From assembly GCF_000219625.1 (NCBI RefSeq), contig NC_018209.1, positions 62,001 to 126,000 on the forward strand: a stretch of 64,000 bases of DNA, in the 5' to 3' direction. The DNA comes from Zymoseptoria tritici IPO323. Its lineage: Eukaryota; Ascomycota; Dothideomycetes; Mycosphaerellales; Mycosphaerellaceae. Under the pieces are notes generated by a model. It had not been told where the DNA came from. It made no database searches and saw only the letters and a list, made by a program, of their open reading frames with translations. Positions 51,876 through 61,987 of this stretch are shown piece after piece (the stretch's first letter is position 1; each line of letters starts with the position of its first letter). The position numbers were made by a program, and so were the translations under genes.

Positions 51876-53257
51876 ATGAGGCAGGCCATGGAGTCGTCCT
51901 GGGACGAAATTGGACCTGACGAAGCAACCGGGGCAGGTTCAGATCACGATGAGCGCGAGGTATCAGATTCCCAGGACGACGAACCGGGATACTGCACTCT
52001 GAACCTCTCGATCCCGAAGAACCATACTCGGACCAGGAAGGTATCCAAGCTCCAGCTCGTCCGGCGTACACTAGGAGCGAATCGCCACATGAAGATCCGG
52101 CCCCGGCCACCGTGCTACAAAATAACTATCTCGCTCTTGCCTCGCAGGCTGAGGGAATTGATCTGACCGAAGGACTGGGCACAAATAATGACGACCAGGT
52201 GTCGGTGTCGGACGAGTGCGCGGATGACAGCGACCCGGAAGAGCAGGATGAGACAGGATTGGACCCGCTGCAGTCCAAGCACATCGATCCTTCCACCCAA
52301 CCCGGAACTCAAATCGTGGCAGATTCAGACGAAGACAATGATGCAGAGGAGGACGCGATCGCCGTAGCTTCCGATCGAGGAGGGCTGGAAGCGATGCGGT
52401 CGATGTATCGCGCACTGTACGAGGAAGAGGGTCTTGTCGCGATGGCTATGAAAGCGATGAATAGGTATTCTGAGGACAGCAACACACTCACGGACACGGC
52501 TGAGCTGGCAAGGACCACGGCCTGGCATGTGATGATGACCACCCACCCTGACGTGTTGCAAAGCCTACTGAAAGGTACGCTGCTAGCAGATGCCAAAGAT
52601 GACGAGGATCTCAGGCGTATCCTGGACACCATGAGCATCCGAGCCTGCGACGTTCGTTTTCCGCAGCCCGCCATCTATCAGAACATCTTCGCGAACGAGC
52701 TACTCCAATGCGCAGACGCTATGGAGGAATATTGCGATCAAGATGGAGACCACACCCGAGCCAGACAGGTTGACTCATTTCGCAAACCGCTTCCTAAGCT
52801 AGCGAGCGGACCATACCGGAAGCGCAAGTACTTGACGCCGCAGACCAGCAAGAGCATCTCTGATGCACGGAAGAGTCATGTCACGACGTTCCTGGCTGGA
52901 CTGAGGAAGCGGATCGAGGAAGTGGACATCAACGAACGCGACCTGCCACTCAAATGCCCCCTGGTGGAGATTGGTTATACGCAAGACACAGAGGTTCGAT
53001 TGAAAGCGCATCTCAACCATACAAACTCAAACTACATCATGAATTTGATGGATGCGGTCGCGAATATGCTCTGGCCGGACAGGTTCAAGATCCACCAGTT
53101 CGTGATCTTTCTCTGCACCCATACGGAACAGGCTGTAATTGCCGAGATCCTCTTCACACGGTTGACCCACGGCTACATCACCAACGGTGGAGGATTCACA
53201 TACTACGCGGCAGGACGAAGCAACGACTCCGCAAGAAATCCTTCGTCGTCGGATTAG
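51876..53257 (+). CDS. Acidic N-terminus hypothetical protein, 3' end uncertain
   Basis: Exons 51876-52040 and 52148-53257, joined over a 107-base intron (GTATCC...CGCAG) in phase 0; 424 residues. The frame stays open upstream of the ATG as far as ~51650 but shows no better start. The N-terminal third is very acidic (DEERSDEEAM, DEDNDAEEDAIAV). The middle is helical, and the end reads LTHGYITNGGGFTYYAAGRSN before a stop at 53257. A different frame continues from about 53220 to 53496 with strongly coding composition (EGAKWEANARRKKEQANKAA, LGLLEGALKAFTETI). The true C-terminus may lie there via an intron or a frameshift. Family unknown. Confidence 0.55.
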
Positions 53258-53583
53258 GAGCGGTTCTGGGATTGGAACCGCAAACTTGTCGATGTACCGA
53301 GATCAGCAGGGTCGAAGGGGCGAAATGGGAGGCCAACGCACGGAGGAAGAAAGAGCAGGCGAACAAGGCCGCGCAAGCTATCGGAGCAAAGATCAAGAGC
53401 ATCCGTGAGAAAGTTGCGTATTTGGGTCTCCTCGAGGGAGCTCTGAAAGCGTTCACGGAGACGATCCAGTCGGTGGCGGGCGGAGACGAGAGTTAAGTGT
53501 GAGATCGCGATTCATGATTGCACAGGAGGCATGCTAGAGCGAGAGAGATTAACGTCACGACAAGTATAGCATATCAGCTAGCA

Positions 53584-53907
53584 TTATACTACCACTGTAT
53601 TATTCGGCAGGACTGCCTTCAGTATTAATTGCCGCTTCACAGGTCCAGCAATATGCTCCCTGACGACTATGCCGGCGACAGCATCCAGAAAGGAGAACGG
53701 ATCCTCTAATGTACCCCTTTCCTTACACCGGGAGACTCGATTCGGCAGCCCAACTATCTCATCTTGTCTAATGCTTCCGATAGTATTGACCGCATCGGTC
53801 TCGTGTGGAAAGTCTTCGCCATAGCCTGACGGACCGGGAGAACGTCGGGAAGTAGTCCATTCACCCTCGTGGACTTCGTGGGCTGCGAATACAGTCATTA
53901 CAGTCAT
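53584..53907 (-). CDS. Possible small hypothetical protein
   Basis: 107-codon frame starting MTVMTVFAAHEVHEGEW, of balanced composition with an amphipathic C-terminus (FSFLDAVAGIVVREHIAG). No signal peptide or domain. Plausible but unsupported. Confidence 0.3.
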   Translation of the reverse strand: MTVMTVFAAHEVHEGEWTTSRRSPGPSGYGEDFPHETDAVNTIGSIRQDEIVGLPNRVSRCKERGTLEDPFSFLDAVAGIVVREHIAGPVKRQLILKAVLPNNTVVV

Positions 53908-54052
53908 CTGACTTTTTCTCTCGCAGGATCATCGTAATTCGAACTGACTTGCTCTGCATAACATCACACTCGTTCGCAAATCCACCGAGCCCGAGTCAAG
54001 GTCCAATGCCGGCGCTCTGAGGTTTCATCGATTTGGCCCGTCGTCCAGGAAG

Positions 54053-55209
54053 ATGACCGTACTCCCAAGGCTCAGACGGCGGCTCTTCACTCACCAGCTT
54101 TTCCTCTCTACGTGGACTCGTTCTAAATTCGTTAGATCGGCATCAACGATAAAGGGCGACTCTGGTCGGATGTATGTGCTGGGTGATGTGCTCCAGAAGC
54201 ATCGTACAGACAAGACTTTCGACATCTTTAAAGCTACGTGCGTTTGCTCAGCTTAGCTGCGTTGCCGACTTAATCTTTGCTCATCAACCCCCGGACAGAT
54301 CCGATGGCGAATCATTCGTCGTGAAGCGTATGCCCAGAGCATTCTACGAACTGTCGCAACGTCTTGCGGACCAATTTGCGCACTCCTGCCGGCTTCGATT
54401 GCATATTGATCACAATGAAGAGGCAGGAATTCTGATCTACACTTATTTCATGTAGGGGAGGCCATTCAGGAGTTTCATTTAGAGGATTGGGTTCACCTTG
54501 GTACTCCTCTTCATTCATCTCTCGCGGACACTCCGATCGCAGACTGACCGTTAGATCTCATGGCAGATGTGAAGCCTGACAACATCCTCGTCAACTGGTC
54601 ATGCGAGAATAACGGGACAAAGACAGTCTCCGAGGCAGCACTTGGCGATTTTGACATCGCCTTCAGATTTGAAGGCATCGACAAGCTTAACCTCCGTCAT
54701 GCCATTGGTAACGCTATGTGGCGAAGTCCGGAGGGACAGGCAGGAAGGGGCTTGACCAAGGCCTCGGACATCTTCTCGTTTGGTCTAGTCGTAAGTTCAA
54801 TACGCCCAAGAGACATCCACCAGTTGTCTGACCCGAAATTTAGTGCCTTTACGCTCTCGGAGCCGCCGACTATTTGCTTTTGGATGATTATCAAGAGCTG
54901 GCATCGCGTGGAGTCTCGCCAACACAGGAGATGGGCATGGTCACCCGGCACTTCTGCTATTTCGGTCCAGTACCACAAGGATTGTTCGAGCAAGTCGACG
55001 ATCAGACTTGGGATGCCGCCTTTCGAGATTCTGCAGAAGCGGCGAGACAGGCGGTCGAGGACAATCCTGGGCTCAGCTTCGCAACATGGGACAAGCAACT
55101 TGATCCGGAAGCATACGACATAATTGCCTGGATGACCAATTTGGACCCAGCTACCAGACCGTCGATCGAACAGGTGTTGAATTGTCCGTGGTGGCGTGTA
55201 GGTGCATAA
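54053..55209 (+). pseudogene. Protein kinase-like gene with a missing segment
   Basis: Exons 54053-54237, 54299-54458, a resumed frame to 54500, 54567-54790 and 54844-55209. Recognisable parts: glycine-loop region replaced by MYVLGDVLQK; SFVVKRM with the ATP-site Lys; EAIQEFHLEDWVHLD then VKPDNILV, the catalytic HxD...KPxN loop; GDFDIAF in place of DFG; MWRSPEGQ, the APE-like block; and a C-lobe ending DPATRPSIEQVLNCPWW. Between YTYFM (54453) and GEAIQEF (54460) the helix C to hinge segment expected in kinases is absent and the frame jumps. Without it the protein cannot fold as a kinase. I call it a relic. Confidence 0.7.
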
Positions 55210-56045
55210 GAAGGAAGTGGGCTTCGACAGTCACAACGTAACGATCTTCGACATGATGGAGATCCTCACAATTCGCGAAAGGCATCTCGTCACTTATCTA
55301 TCCGTCCTCCCGATCCACCATTCCTTACTCTCAGACAACCAACGCAGCGCAAAGTCAATAGCAGTAAGAGCATACGAACGGGACCCTCGCAACGCACGTT
55401 CACAATCTGATCCACCGATAGTCACAGCCTGAGGTGGCCTGTGTACAGCAAGTTCACTCCTGGACAGCGGAAACCCAAGATCAAGTTCCAATCAGGCCAT
55501 CCTCCAACGCCGCCCCATCATGGTCATCCAGAACAGTCACACAGCTCTCGTAGTCCTCGGCGGTATGATATCAATGAGCTGACCGTATAGACCTTAACAC
55601 CCTCGTCCATGACCTGGAAACTCGCAGCGTGCTCCTCCTAATGGATCGTTCTGGCACCAAACTCCTCCGTCCTCATATTGCACATACAGGAGACCATCTG
55701 TTCGGAAGATTTAGACCATGGAAGCCAAATGTGGATGTGCAATTTTGGCCTCGAACCAGCGAGCACATCCGGCGTCGTCGTCATGATTGAACAAAATGAG
55801 CACAACATTTAATCGAGACTACCGCATCTGATCTGCCAGCATTGGCTCGAGCAGGTCGGTGACCAGGGTCAAGGATTGGCTTTTCAGTCTTACGTTGTGA
55901 GAGTGGGTAGTTTTGACATCGCAACCGGAAGAGTCGGAACATGAAGTCCATGAGACTTGCATTCTTTGCGCGTATCCGGCAGCTCCGTCGTCTTCATTTC
56001 ATTCCATCGATTTGTGCGAGACCATCGAACCTGTTAGGGCGTTCC
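55210..56045. other. Intergenic
   Basis: Between the kinase relic and the 3' end of the GMC oxidoreductase gene. No supported gene. Confidence 0.5.
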
Positions 56046-58252
56046 CTAACCCTGCACCACAGCCGCCGCCCTGTCCTCTTTGATGATGTCGGCCCCTCGC
56101 TCCGCCACCATGTACACGGAGCTCTGGATGTTTCCCGAAACATGATTCGGAAAGACACTCGCATCGATGACTCTCAGGTTCTTCGCTCCCTTGACTCGAA
56201 GTCGGGTATCCAGGGCGTCTCCCAGGGCAACACTGCCGCACGGGTGGTATTCCGACAGGATCCACTGGCGCACCCATGCTTCGGCTTGGTCTGGATCACA
56301 GATATCTACCTCCGGAGCTGGCTTAACCTGTCTCGAGATCTTGTCGGCCAGGTGTGGCGATTGTGCGCTTCGGCCGAGCATGGTGATGCCGGCTCCCAAC
56401 ACCGCCACATCTGCTGGATGGGACAGAAAGCCTGGGTCCAGCGCAGGATGGTCTTCCACGTTGGCGGTCTTGATGTGGACGCTGCCGCGAGAGACTGGGT
56501 ATTGCAGGGCCATTATCACCATGACTTGATTGAGTGCATCCAGGCTGTCCGGCGCGCGGAGGAGCTTCCTTTGATCCGCGACTCCTGCTTCGTATCCACA
56601 GCTTATGGGCACTACCACCACTTGCAGGTTTGCAGAATCGTCCGCTCTGAGATGTGCGATAATGCGTGCGTACTGCTTCTGTTGGAAAGTAGTGGCATCT
56701 GACATGCTGGCTTCGATGGATTTGATGATTTCATCTTGTTTGGCTTGAGTCGCAAATTTCTGCAAAAAGTGTGGTGTCGGTCAACTGAAAGCGAGTATCA
56801 TGGAGCTCAAGCATACCTTGTACGGGAAGAATCCGTGTGTCGTCGAGGTGCAAGTTAGAGGTCCACTCTGGTCCTCAATAAGTTGCTTTTGTGCGGCTTG
56901 GATGACGTCCGGGCGGGCCAGACTATCGAGCGTGAGTATGCCCTCTTTCATTTCCCATCCGACAGCCTGGTAGTCCACTCAGTCAGTCAACTCGTCTCAC
57001 AGACGGCGTTCGGTGTGACTGAAGGACCTACACTGAGGACGTGATCCTGCAGATTGTTGCCGATCGCTGGATTGGCGACTTTGCACTCTACGCCGGCACT
57101 TTTCAACACGTCTGGATCGCCAATGCCGGAAAGCTCGAGGATCTGAGGCGACTGAATCGCACCACAGGACACAATGACTTCGCCATTGGCATGAGCCGTA
57201 AAGATCTTTCCGCCGTGTGAGAAAGTAACGCCAGTGGCCGTGGTTCCTTCAAGCTCGATCTTGTGGACAGTCGCCTCGGTGAGAACATGCAAGTTCGGTC
57301 GGTGGGCGTTAGGTTCGAAATATGTTCGGGCTGCGTACGATCGCTTGCCTTTGTGGGGACCAGTTCGCGCGATCGAGCCGCTGCGGGAGACAAAACCATC
57401 AGCTTCAGCGTATGTGCTTCACAGAAGAAGGGGAAACGTACAGCGTGTGGTAGAAACCAATGTGATCGCCAAAGTAAGGATCCGTGGGTCTTTTGTCCAT
57501 GCCAGTAACGTCGTCAAAGGCTTTGATGAGGTCCGCCTCAATGGGGAAAAAGGTATCGTTGAAGCCGGTGTGTATAGGGCCAGACGTGCCATGGTTTTCG
57601 CCGACGAAAGGGCACAGTGAACGATCAAATGCGGCCGCCTCGTCAATCGGATCGAGGGTCTGGTGCTTTCGCATGTAAGGCTTCATGTTTGCACTCGACC
57701 AAGTCTCGTCGCCGGTAATGATGGCCCAGTCGTCGTAGTCTTGATCGGAGCCTCGGACATCTGACAATTGTATTAGCATGCGGGTGGTTTGAGGAGGTGT
57801 CGGCCTTGTCCTATCTACATACACATTAGGAAATTTGAACCTGATACCACGTCAGCCATGATCTGCGAATCAAGTACTCATGGATACACACCCGAGCTTC
57901 CTCCCAGCATCTTGCCCCGTGGAATGTGATGGTTGAGGTTGCTGTTGTATTTCTGACTCATGCTGTCAGTCGACTCTGCAGGCACACCAATTCATGCATC
58001 AGCGCTCACCTGTGGTTCTGTGAGAAACCCCCAATCGTAGTCTTCCTTCATCATCATGTCCTTGAAGGCTGCGGGCGTATCGACCAACGGATCATCCAAG
58101 TGATTCTTGCCAGCTTCCAGTACACCAACCGTGACATTTGAATCCTCTGTCAGACGAGCAGCAACGACCAGACCGGCTGTTCCTCCTCCAACGATGAGAT
58201 AGTCATAGGTCTGGCTCGAGAAGGCCTCGGGATCCGAGCTGGTATTCGTCAT
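56046..58252 (-). CDS. GMC family FAD-dependent oxidoreductase
   Basis: Seven exons in phase: 58010-58252, 57892-57952, 57823-57840 (18 bases), 57442-57760, 57034-57380, 56817-56977 and 56046-56759; 620 residues, normal for the family. The N-terminal FAD motif is DYLIVGGGTAGLVVAARL with LEAGK. GMC signature 1 is PRGKMLGGSSG, continued through the micro-exon as NFLM then YVRGSDQDYDDW. Signature 2 is GAIQSPQILELSGIG, then NLQDHV. The C-terminal catalytic region has HPCGSVALGDALD with the active-site His and PNHVSGNIQSS in the Asn/His loop. Likely an alcohol, aryl-alcohol or glucose oxidase/dehydrogenase type enzyme. No signal peptide, so probably intracellular. The junction at 57034/56977 is the least certain. 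Confidence 0.86.
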
Positions 58253-59134
58253 GGTTAGTTAGAGAGCTCTGCTTCGCAATAGTGCTGAATGGGAGTGTCT
58301 GTGGGATTGGGAAGAGTTTGGACTGCCAACGTGCTTTGGACAGATAGGCCTCTTATGCTAGGTCTTGAGCTCGAGATAGACACTACCTGGCTCAGTTTGC
58401 TCGCACCCTCGTCTGCCTGCAGTACTGCTTGCGGCCAAGATTCACAGCTCCTTGTGCCCTCAACAAGAAACGAGGACCGTGTACCCTGGAGATGATCCCG
58501 ATGAGTTCCGAGCCAATGCGAACTAGCAAATCCTGCAATTTGCGCAGGATGCAGTCTCTAGGACCAGATCCACGCCTAGTATGGGACGTGGGAAGAGCGG
58601 TTAAGCTTGGAGCATATACCCTGTCATCGATCCCGGCGGCTGCCGGCCTCTCCTCGGAGTCGGATGATTAGTCGAGCGTGTGGCGATGATGTCGCGATCC
58701 GGACACATAATTGAGATCCGACTCCAGCATCAGCGTGCCATGCTTTTGCAGTTCCGAGTTGGTGGATGGAGGATCTCCCGACCCCCGATCAGCTGAGATC
58801 GTGCCTGCGTGCCCCTCAGGCCAACGCATGGGATCCCTGTCCGGAACATGCGTTTCGGCCGAAGGACAATCGATGGAAGCGATTCCTCTAATGTATGAGC
58901 AATCAATGCTGCTTGGTCGACAAGAAGGGCTTGCGGGCCATATAATTGATGCGCTCATGAATTCTGCTGCCGTCTTCGCGTGGAGAATGACCCATGGACA
59001 ACCCTCACGCGATCCAGGCTTTGTGATCATTCCGAAACTCGATCTTTCTTCCTTACTGCGGTATGGTACAGCTCGTGGACAACTCTCATACCGAGCAGAT
59101 GTTATGATCACACAAGTTCTTCACGTCTTCACCC
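58253..59134. other. Intergenic
   Basis: Promoter of the GMC gene and 3' flank of the rhodanese gene. A plus-strand open frame (58711-59556) mainly shadows the rhodanese exon. Confidence 0.5.
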
Positions 59135-59736
59135 CTACGGCTTCGCTCCCTGCCCTCCATTCTTCTCCCAATCCATCCAACTGCCTCGATACTCGCTCAC
59201 CTGCTTATATCCGACCTGCCTCGCCAGACTCGCCGCCGCCTGCGACCTCACGCCCGATTTGCAATAGAAGACGACTTCTTGCTCTGCTTGCGGTTTCTCG
59301 AAGCCGAAACGGTCGAGGAACTCTTCGGCAGGGAGGAAGAGGGCGTCCGGTTGGGACTTTATGGGGAGGTTTATGGCGGTGGGAATGTAGCCGGCAGTGT
59401 ATTCTGAGGGTTCGCGGACGTCTTGTTTTGGGAGGTGGAGGATTAGTCGAGCTTTGTTTGAAGAGCAGAAGACGGTTTCGATGTACCGATCAGGACCTTC
59501 TCTTTGGAAGGCGAAGAGGAGAGTTTCTGTATTTGTTGGAAGTCGTAGAGCTTTGACTCGGAAGGGGGCGAGTTTGTGAGGCTTCGGATCGTGGTGAAGG
59601 TCGGTTGGCGCGCTCGGGCAGTGAATTGCGGTCTTGAGATGGCTCTTGTGGGACTCTGACTGGAGGAGGCGAGGCGCTGAGGTGTACGGCAAGACGTTCG
59701 CAGGAACACTGCTGCTGCTGAGCGAGGGAGAGCCAT
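59135..59736 (-). CDS. Mitochondrial rhodanese-domain sulfurtransferase
   Basis: Exons 59487-59736 and 59135-59421 with a 65-base intron (GTACAT...CTAATC...CAAG); 178 residues. The N-terminal ~60 residues are Arg/Ser/Thr-rich with few acids, a mitochondrial presequence. The rhodanese fold follows: DVREPSEYTAGYIPTAINLP, then FYCKSGVRSQAAA with the catalytic Cys in the CKSGVR loop, and VSEYRGSWMDWEKN at the end. Single-domain rhodaneses move sulfane sulfur between thiols (the yeast relative is Rdl1/Rdl2). Complete, with all loop residues present. Confidence 0.87.
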
Positions 59737-59996
59737 TGTGAAGGGAGATGTACTGTTGAGAATGGTGGACAATGATATTGATCCGAAGTGATCCAAAGGT
59801 GAGCTTCGTGATGACAAAGCACGATATGAGCTCAATGCTTGTCGACGGGAGCTTCAGCTTCACACTCTGATCTTGGAACTCCATTGTCTTCGTCCTCACA
59901 GTGCATGACATGTGACATATCACGGACGTAGCGGTGCTTCTATTGGAAATTCGCTCGGTCACGACCCTCCCTCGAGTCTCGAGCAACACAACAATC

Positions 59997-60549
59997 ATGG
60001 CCGACCGCTTGACGCAGCTCCAGGACTGTCTGGACGATGTATGCACTCACCTTCATGTCGCAATGCATGAACCATGAACTGACGCGAAGATAGCTCCTCA
60101 CGCAGATGTACGCCTCCCTCAACTACGTCCACACCCGCCATCCTTACGGCGACATTCCCGATCAACCTACACAAGCACCTCAAGCCGATTCCCGCGAAGT
60201 CGGCCGCGTCGCAACGACCGGCGACGGCCCAGCAGCCGGCGCACAGCAAGGAGAGGGCCAGAACGGAAGTCGCGAACCATCTACACCATCTCCGGAGACT
60301 CAGAACACTTTCAACGCCGCGTTACGAGAACTGGCGCAGGATCTCATCTTGAAAGAGCAGCAGATTGAATACATAATCAACTCTTTACCGGGGATTGGGA
60401 ACAGTGAAGAGGATCAGGAGCGGAGGATGCGTGAGCTCGAGGCTGAACTACGTCAGGTAGAAGAGGAGAGGGCACAGAAGGATGTGGAAAGAGAGAACAT
60501 GATTGATCTTCTGGGAGAAGTGATTGGCAAAGTGAAGAGAGTGCCTTGA
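59997..60549 (+). CDS. med21: Mediator complex subunit 21 (Srb7)
   Basis: Exons 59997-60038 and 60094-60549 with a 55-base intron (GTATGC...CTGACG...GATAG); 165 residues. Splicing joins MADRLTQLQDCLDD to LLTQMYASLNYVHTRHP, the conserved N-terminal opening of Med21. A Pro/Gly-rich loop and a long coiled coil follow (ALRELAQDLILKEQQIEYII), ending in a Glu-rich helix. Med21 pairs with Med7 in the Mediator middle module, which links activators to RNA polymerase II. Divergent from the rhodanese gene with 260 bases between starts. Confidence 0.93.
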
Positions 60550-60766
60550 AGCGGATTGTCACGAGGATCTGTGCGACTTCACATTTGCCATGTGCTGATG
60601 GAGGACGGCGTTACGTCTGTGCATGCTGCTTTGGTGCCTCTTCAGATATGTCGTGCTCGGTGTGACTCGGTGAAAGCTTCCCCGGTCCAAGCAAACGGAA
60701 GTCACCAGCAGCAGCATCTCGCACTTTATCGGCTGGCGATCTTCGGGTGTCACATCAACACCGAAA

Positions 60767-61579
60767 GTGTTACAACAGCGACATATCTGTTCACCGCCAC
60801 CGAGAGCGACGGCGCAGGAAGAAACAATGGCAAAGGTACGAGCAGTTTCAATCTCTTGCTCCGAGCAGGTGCTGAGCGCCGGACCTATGGATGAAAGGAG
60901 CGATGGCCATGTGAGGTTCAAGTTTGCTCCTCACTCAGCAAGCAAGCAGCATGACCCGCCCACGTCATTGAAGAAGGAACCGGAAGGCGTACGCAAGCAC
61001 TTGCCGGATCAACTTCACCTTTGCCATTCACCGGATCACAAAGCCGACCAGATCGAAAAGGACATCACTACTCTGGCCAACGATCTTCATCCGCCTACGC
61101 CCTACAAAATGGACCTAGGTCCCGACATCTACGAAGACGCTCAGGCCGAATCCTCCTCAGCAGCCCTTGCCCGGCAGCAGCCTCAAACTCGGCCCGACCG
61201 CTCCCAGACCGTCACCACAGCCGCATCCTTCACAACAGCGCCCGAGACTCCACCGATACCTCACACCGCCGACTCTTCCAACGACGTCACCCACGCAAAC
61301 CCAGTGTACAAGTCCAACCCCACGACCCAAGTATGCGAATTGCACGAATTCTGCTATTCGTCGCAGTACACTCGGCCGGTGGTGGAAATGTTGACGGAAG
61401 TACTGGAGGTGCGGTATCCTTCTCCCGCCACGACGCCGAGCGGGGCTGTCAGAGGGAGGGACGATGAGGAGAGAATACCGCTGCTTGCCGGAGAGGATGG
61501 GAGTGGAAGCAGACATGGGAGGGACGAGGGTTCTTGTTGCTGGATTCACAAGTTGTGGAGTATGGTGAGGTCGGCGTGA
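60767..61579 (+). CDS. Hypothetical protein, Pro/Ser/Thr-rich
   Basis: Open frame of 270 codons; the true start may be 60827 (ATGGCAAAG) or 60887 (MDERSDGHVRFKFAP). A short intron between 60836 and 60869 (GTACGAG...GAGCAG) is also possible. Most of the protein looks disordered. The C-terminal part has a more structured segment (CELHEFCYSSQYTRPVVEML) and ends CCWIHKLWSMVRSA, which could be a membrane-associating helix. No family recognised. Coding status rests on length and codon composition. Confidence 0.55.
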   Translation: MLQQRHICSPPPRATAQEETMAKVRAVSISCSEQVLSAGPMDERSDGHVRFKFAPHSASKQHDPPTSLKKEPEGVRKHLPDQLHLCHSPDHKADQIEKDITTLANDLHPPTPYKMDLGPDIYEDAQAESSSAALARQQPQTRPDRSQTVTTAASFTTAPETPPIPHTADSSNDVTHANPVYKSNPTTQVCELHEFCYSSQYTRPVVEMLTEVLEVRYPSPATTPSGAVRGRDDEERIPLLAGEDGSGSRHGRDEGSCCWIHKLWSMVRSA

Positions 61580-61987
61580 CGATGGTGATCGCGTAGGTGT
61601 GTTCGACACAAATGGCACGGCATGTCTTGCCGTGCCTTGAACAACGCCACTGTCGTGTGAGGAACTATAACCGGTCTCCTGTGCTGAAGGATGAGTGTGG
61701 CGTATCACGAGCATTACACCACCTACAGTATAACAAATCTTAGCGCCGCGTGCACGACTTGAAGAACTGCTTGTGGCAAAGTATGAGAGTAGGTGCATGC
61801 AACGAACATGATCGCTTTGCGTCATTATCTAACCCGCTATTCCGCCTCAGAGGTGAGAGAAAAGCCTCGCTTCACATATCTTAATTCAGGGGTATCATGT
61901 CTGACACCTCGTCCGTCTGTTGCGAACTGCAATTTATGCCAGCCTGTGAATGCCGTCCTCTTTCGAGTCTTCATTCTATCCATCACT
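61580..61987. other. Convergent intergenic region
   Basis: 3' flanks of two convergent genes. No further feature. Confidence 0.5.

Noticed and set aside
58711..59556. 281-codon plus-strand open frame
   Set aside because: Mostly antisense to the rhodanese exon, which has clear catalytic motifs on the other strand.
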